Shown: positions 30,800 through 32,688 of the stretch, piece by piece
Position numbering within the stretch: the first letter of the stretch is position 1
Layout of the letters: every line of letters starts with the position of its first letter
NCBI GenBank assembly: GCA_009774055.1
Contig: VSNB01000004.1
Location: 1-32,688 of the forward strand
Length of the DNA stretch: 32,688 bases
Source: Clostridiales bacterium
Lineage (GTDB): Bacteria; Bacillota; Clostridia; Oscillospirales; Oscillospiraceae
Direction: 5' to 3'
Translations under genes and position numbers: made by a program
Notes under the pieces: model-generated
The model's database searches: none
The model's input: the letters and a program-made list of their open reading frames with translations, nothing else
What the model was told of the DNA's origin: nothing

Positions 30800-32688
30800 T
30801 TACGCCGCCTCCGGCAGACGCTGGAGGATCGCCGCGAACTGGGCCCGGGACGCGGGGCCCTCGGGATTCAGCTCGCCCCGGTCCGTTCCCTGGAGGATGC
30901 CGGCGGATACCGCCCAGGCCATGGCCTCCCGGGCGTAGTCCGCCACGGCGGCGGCGTCCGGGAAGGCGTCGGGAGCCAGGGGCGCGGGCGGAGCCTCGGG
31001 CCCCCGGAATCGGTAGAGCATGGCTGCCAGCTGCTGGCGGGTCAGCGCGCCGCCGGGATTGCTGCCGTCGGAGACGGCGGCGGACACCGCCCAATTCCTG
31101 GCCTCCTCCATATTGGCGGGGCTCTCCCCGGACAGGCGGGCCAGGACCATCCACAGCTGCTGCCGGGTCATGCCGGCGTCCGGCTGGAACAGGTCGGCGG
31201 CTGCGCCGGTCATGAGATCGTTTTCATAGACGTACTCCACCGCGCCGTAGTACCACGCGCCTGCCGCCACGTCACGGAAGGGCAGGACGCTGGCCCCCGC
31301 CAGGGGGTTGAAGGCCGCCGCGCTGAGGGCGGGGCCGTTGACGAAGGCTACGCCGCCGTCCGCAGCCCGGTTCTTGGGCGGATGGGATACGGAGAATTTC
31401 AAGCCCAGCACCACCGTGTCCGCGCCCACCAGCAGGAAATCCTCCCGCTCATGGCCGGACTTGGCTCCGCTGACGCCCTTGACCCTGGGGTCGTTCCACG
31501 TCACGTCCACGCCGTACCACTTCCCGTCGGGCATCTGGGCGGAGTTCCACATGTGGAACTCCCCGCCGCTTTCAGCCGTCACCTTGGCGTAGCCGTCCAC
31601 CAGCACGCAGGGGATGCCCAGCTCCCCGCACAGCACCTTGAAGGCCCGGGCGTATCCGTCGCACACCGGCCCCTCCGTGCCCACGCTGCCTGTCAGCGCG
31701 CTCAAACACTCGTGGGGCCAGTTTGGCAGGCTCAGCAGGTCGGAGGAGGTGTTGTACTCGTTATGCTCCGTCAGCCAGCGGTTGAGCTGGGCGGCCTGCT
31801 CGTGGGGCGTCTGGGCGGTGACGGTTTTCAGAATCGCCTCCACCGCCGCGTCCCGCCGCTGGATGTCCGATTCGATCACGTTCTGGCTGGGGTACCTGTC
31901 GTCCCGGATCGTAAAGCCGTCCTTGTCCGCCAGGACGAAGAAAATGTAGGACTCCTTATACTTCCGGCCGCCCTCCTGCATGGTTACCGTCAGGATGCGC
32001 AGCTTGCTTTTCCCGCTGAGCCAGAACACCTCCGGGTGGTCCCGGTCAAACGCCTGGAAAGCGCTGTGGGCGTAGGCGCAGTCCCGCTTCAAATCCTCAT
32101 CGTAATCGTCGTTGCCGTCCTTGGCCAGCTTGGAGACGAAGATGCCGTTGAAGCTGGAGGTACGCACCAGGTCGCCCTCCTTGAGGCCGGCGTAGTCGAT
32201 GGCACGGTCCCCGGCGGCGGTGTCCAGGGTGTCGAACCCGCCGGTGAACTGGTCCTCGCTGAAAATGCCGTCCCCGGAGGAGAGGGGAGCGTCCAGCCGG
32301 CTCACCAGCTCCAGGACGGACTCCACCTCCGCCGCCTCGCCGGTTCCGCCGCCATGGCTGACGACGCGGAAGTATTCGTCATTGATGAGCAGGTCATAGA
32401 GGGCGTCGCCGTCCCCGCCGATGCAGAGGACCTTATAGAGGTTCTGCGGGCCCTGGGGCAGGTCCAGCCGGTCAATCCAATCCGCGTACTCGCCGGATTT
32501 GACCATGTCCTGATAGGGGGACTCGCCCGTCCCGGAGACGGTGACCGCCGGCGGCGTCTGGGTTTCCAGGGTATCCTCCACGTACACCGCCTGGGGCGCG
32601 TCCGGTTCGGGGTCCTTGTCAGACTCCGGCGCGGGCGCGGGCGCGGAAGGCGGAGCGGGGAACACCGGCCCGGGGGCAGGGCCAGGAC
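30800..32688 (-). CDS. SLH-anchored transglutaminase-like surface protein (N-terminus beyond window)
   Basis: The frame is open to the window edge, so the true start is not seen; a GTG at 32665 lies in a Pro-rich linker (PAPPSAPAPAPESDKDPEPD) and is not a credible start. The middle carries a transglutaminase/protease-like core: Cys in EGPVCDGYARAFKVL (codon 31661-31663), His in GEFHMWNSA (near 31553) and Asp in YGVDVTWNDPRVKG, an intact Cys-His-Asp triad. The last about 170 residues are three SLH domains (FRDVAAGAWYYGAVEYVYEN, then NWAVSAAV, then DYAREAMAWAVSAGILQG). It should therefore sit on the cell wall and cross-link or cleave surface proteins. It precedes the two coupled genes down to 29521 and shares the SLH anchoring mode of the giant protein. 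Confidence 0.88.
   Translation of the reverse strand, partial: PGPAPGPVFPAPPSAPAPAPESDKDPEPDAPQAVYVEDTLETQTPPAVTVSGTGESPYQDMVKSGEYADWIDRLDLPQGPQNLYKVLCIGGDGDALYDLLINDEYFRVVSHGGGTGEAAEVESVLELVSRLDAPLSSGDGIFSEDQFTGGFDTLDTAAGDRAIDYAGLKEGDLVRTSSFNGIFVSKLAKDGNDDYDEDLKRDCAYAHSAFQAFDRDHPEVFWLSGKSKLRILTVTMQEGGRKYKESYIFFVLADKDGFTIRDDRYPSQNVIESDIQRRDAAVEAILKTVTAQTPHEQAAQLNRWLTEHNEYNTSSDLLSLPNWPHECLSALTGSVGTEGPVCDGYARAFKVLCGELGIPCVLVDGYAKVTAESGGEFHMWNSAQMPDGKWYGVDVTWNDPRVKGVSGAKSGHEREDFLLVGADTVVLGLKFSVSHPPKNRAADGGVAFVNGPALSAAAFNPLAGASVLPFRDVAAGAWYYGAVEYVYENDLMTGAAADLFQPDAGMTRQQLWMVLARLSGESPANMEEARNWAVSAAVSDGSNPGGALTRQQLAAMLYRFRGPEAPPAPLAPDAFPDAAAVADYAREAMAWAVSAGILQGTDRGELNPEGPASRAQFAAILQRLPEAA

Overview
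The window looks like chromosomal DNA of a Gram-positive anaerobe of the Clostridia, most likely an Oscillospiraceae relative of Flavonifractor, Lawsonibacter or Dysosmobacter. This is inferred from the fairly high GC, strong GGAGG ribosome-binding sites, S-layer homology (SLH) surface proteins, the L13 leader and operon, and the repeat style. No 16S or other diagnostic RNA gene is present, so the genus is a guess.

Layout. 1-1200: a decayed mobile-element edge, with a tRNA 3'-end fragment, an orphan antitoxin-like gene and an internal piece of a type III DNA methyltransferase gene. 1211-2370: a promoter, a zinc-ribbon membrane protein and a TatD nuclease, closed by a terminator. 2476-2765: two miniature repeat elements. 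2782-4847: a DUF2461 protein and a TtcA-like tRNA thiolase, both on the minus strand and separated by 640 bp of palindromes around an unidentified core. 4955-6016: promoter, L13 leader RNA, rplM, rpsI and terminator. 6047-6210: a complete miniature element with inverted ends. 6210-10516: a minus-strand signalling operon with a 7TM hybrid histidine kinase, a receiver protein, a CheX-type phosphatase and a CheY-type receiver. 10539-11526: a lipoprotein translationally coupled to a 5'-truncated gene. 11527-11852: a triple-hairpin element and a truncated copy of the 6.1-kb miniature element.

11940-28235 is one 5,431-residue secreted protein. It has a signal peptide, a Cys/His-rich head, more than 50 beta-type modules and three C-terminal SLH domains. 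The modules are not randomly ordered. They form blocks of the form (b a)n-c-d, with n alternating strictly 1,3,1,3,1,3,1,3,1. This gives a roughly 3.0-kb higher-order repeat present about four and a half times, and it is the most striking structure in the window.

28380-32688 (minus strand): a repeat element abutting the stop codon of an Ala/Glu-rich coiled-coil protein, then a coupled cluster. That cluster holds an SLH-anchored transglutaminase-like protein (cut by the window edge), a small uncharacterised protein and a lipoprotein nuclease. Much of the right half therefore encodes cell-surface or secreted proteins. The left half is housekeeping and signalling DNA interrupted by small dispersed repeats.
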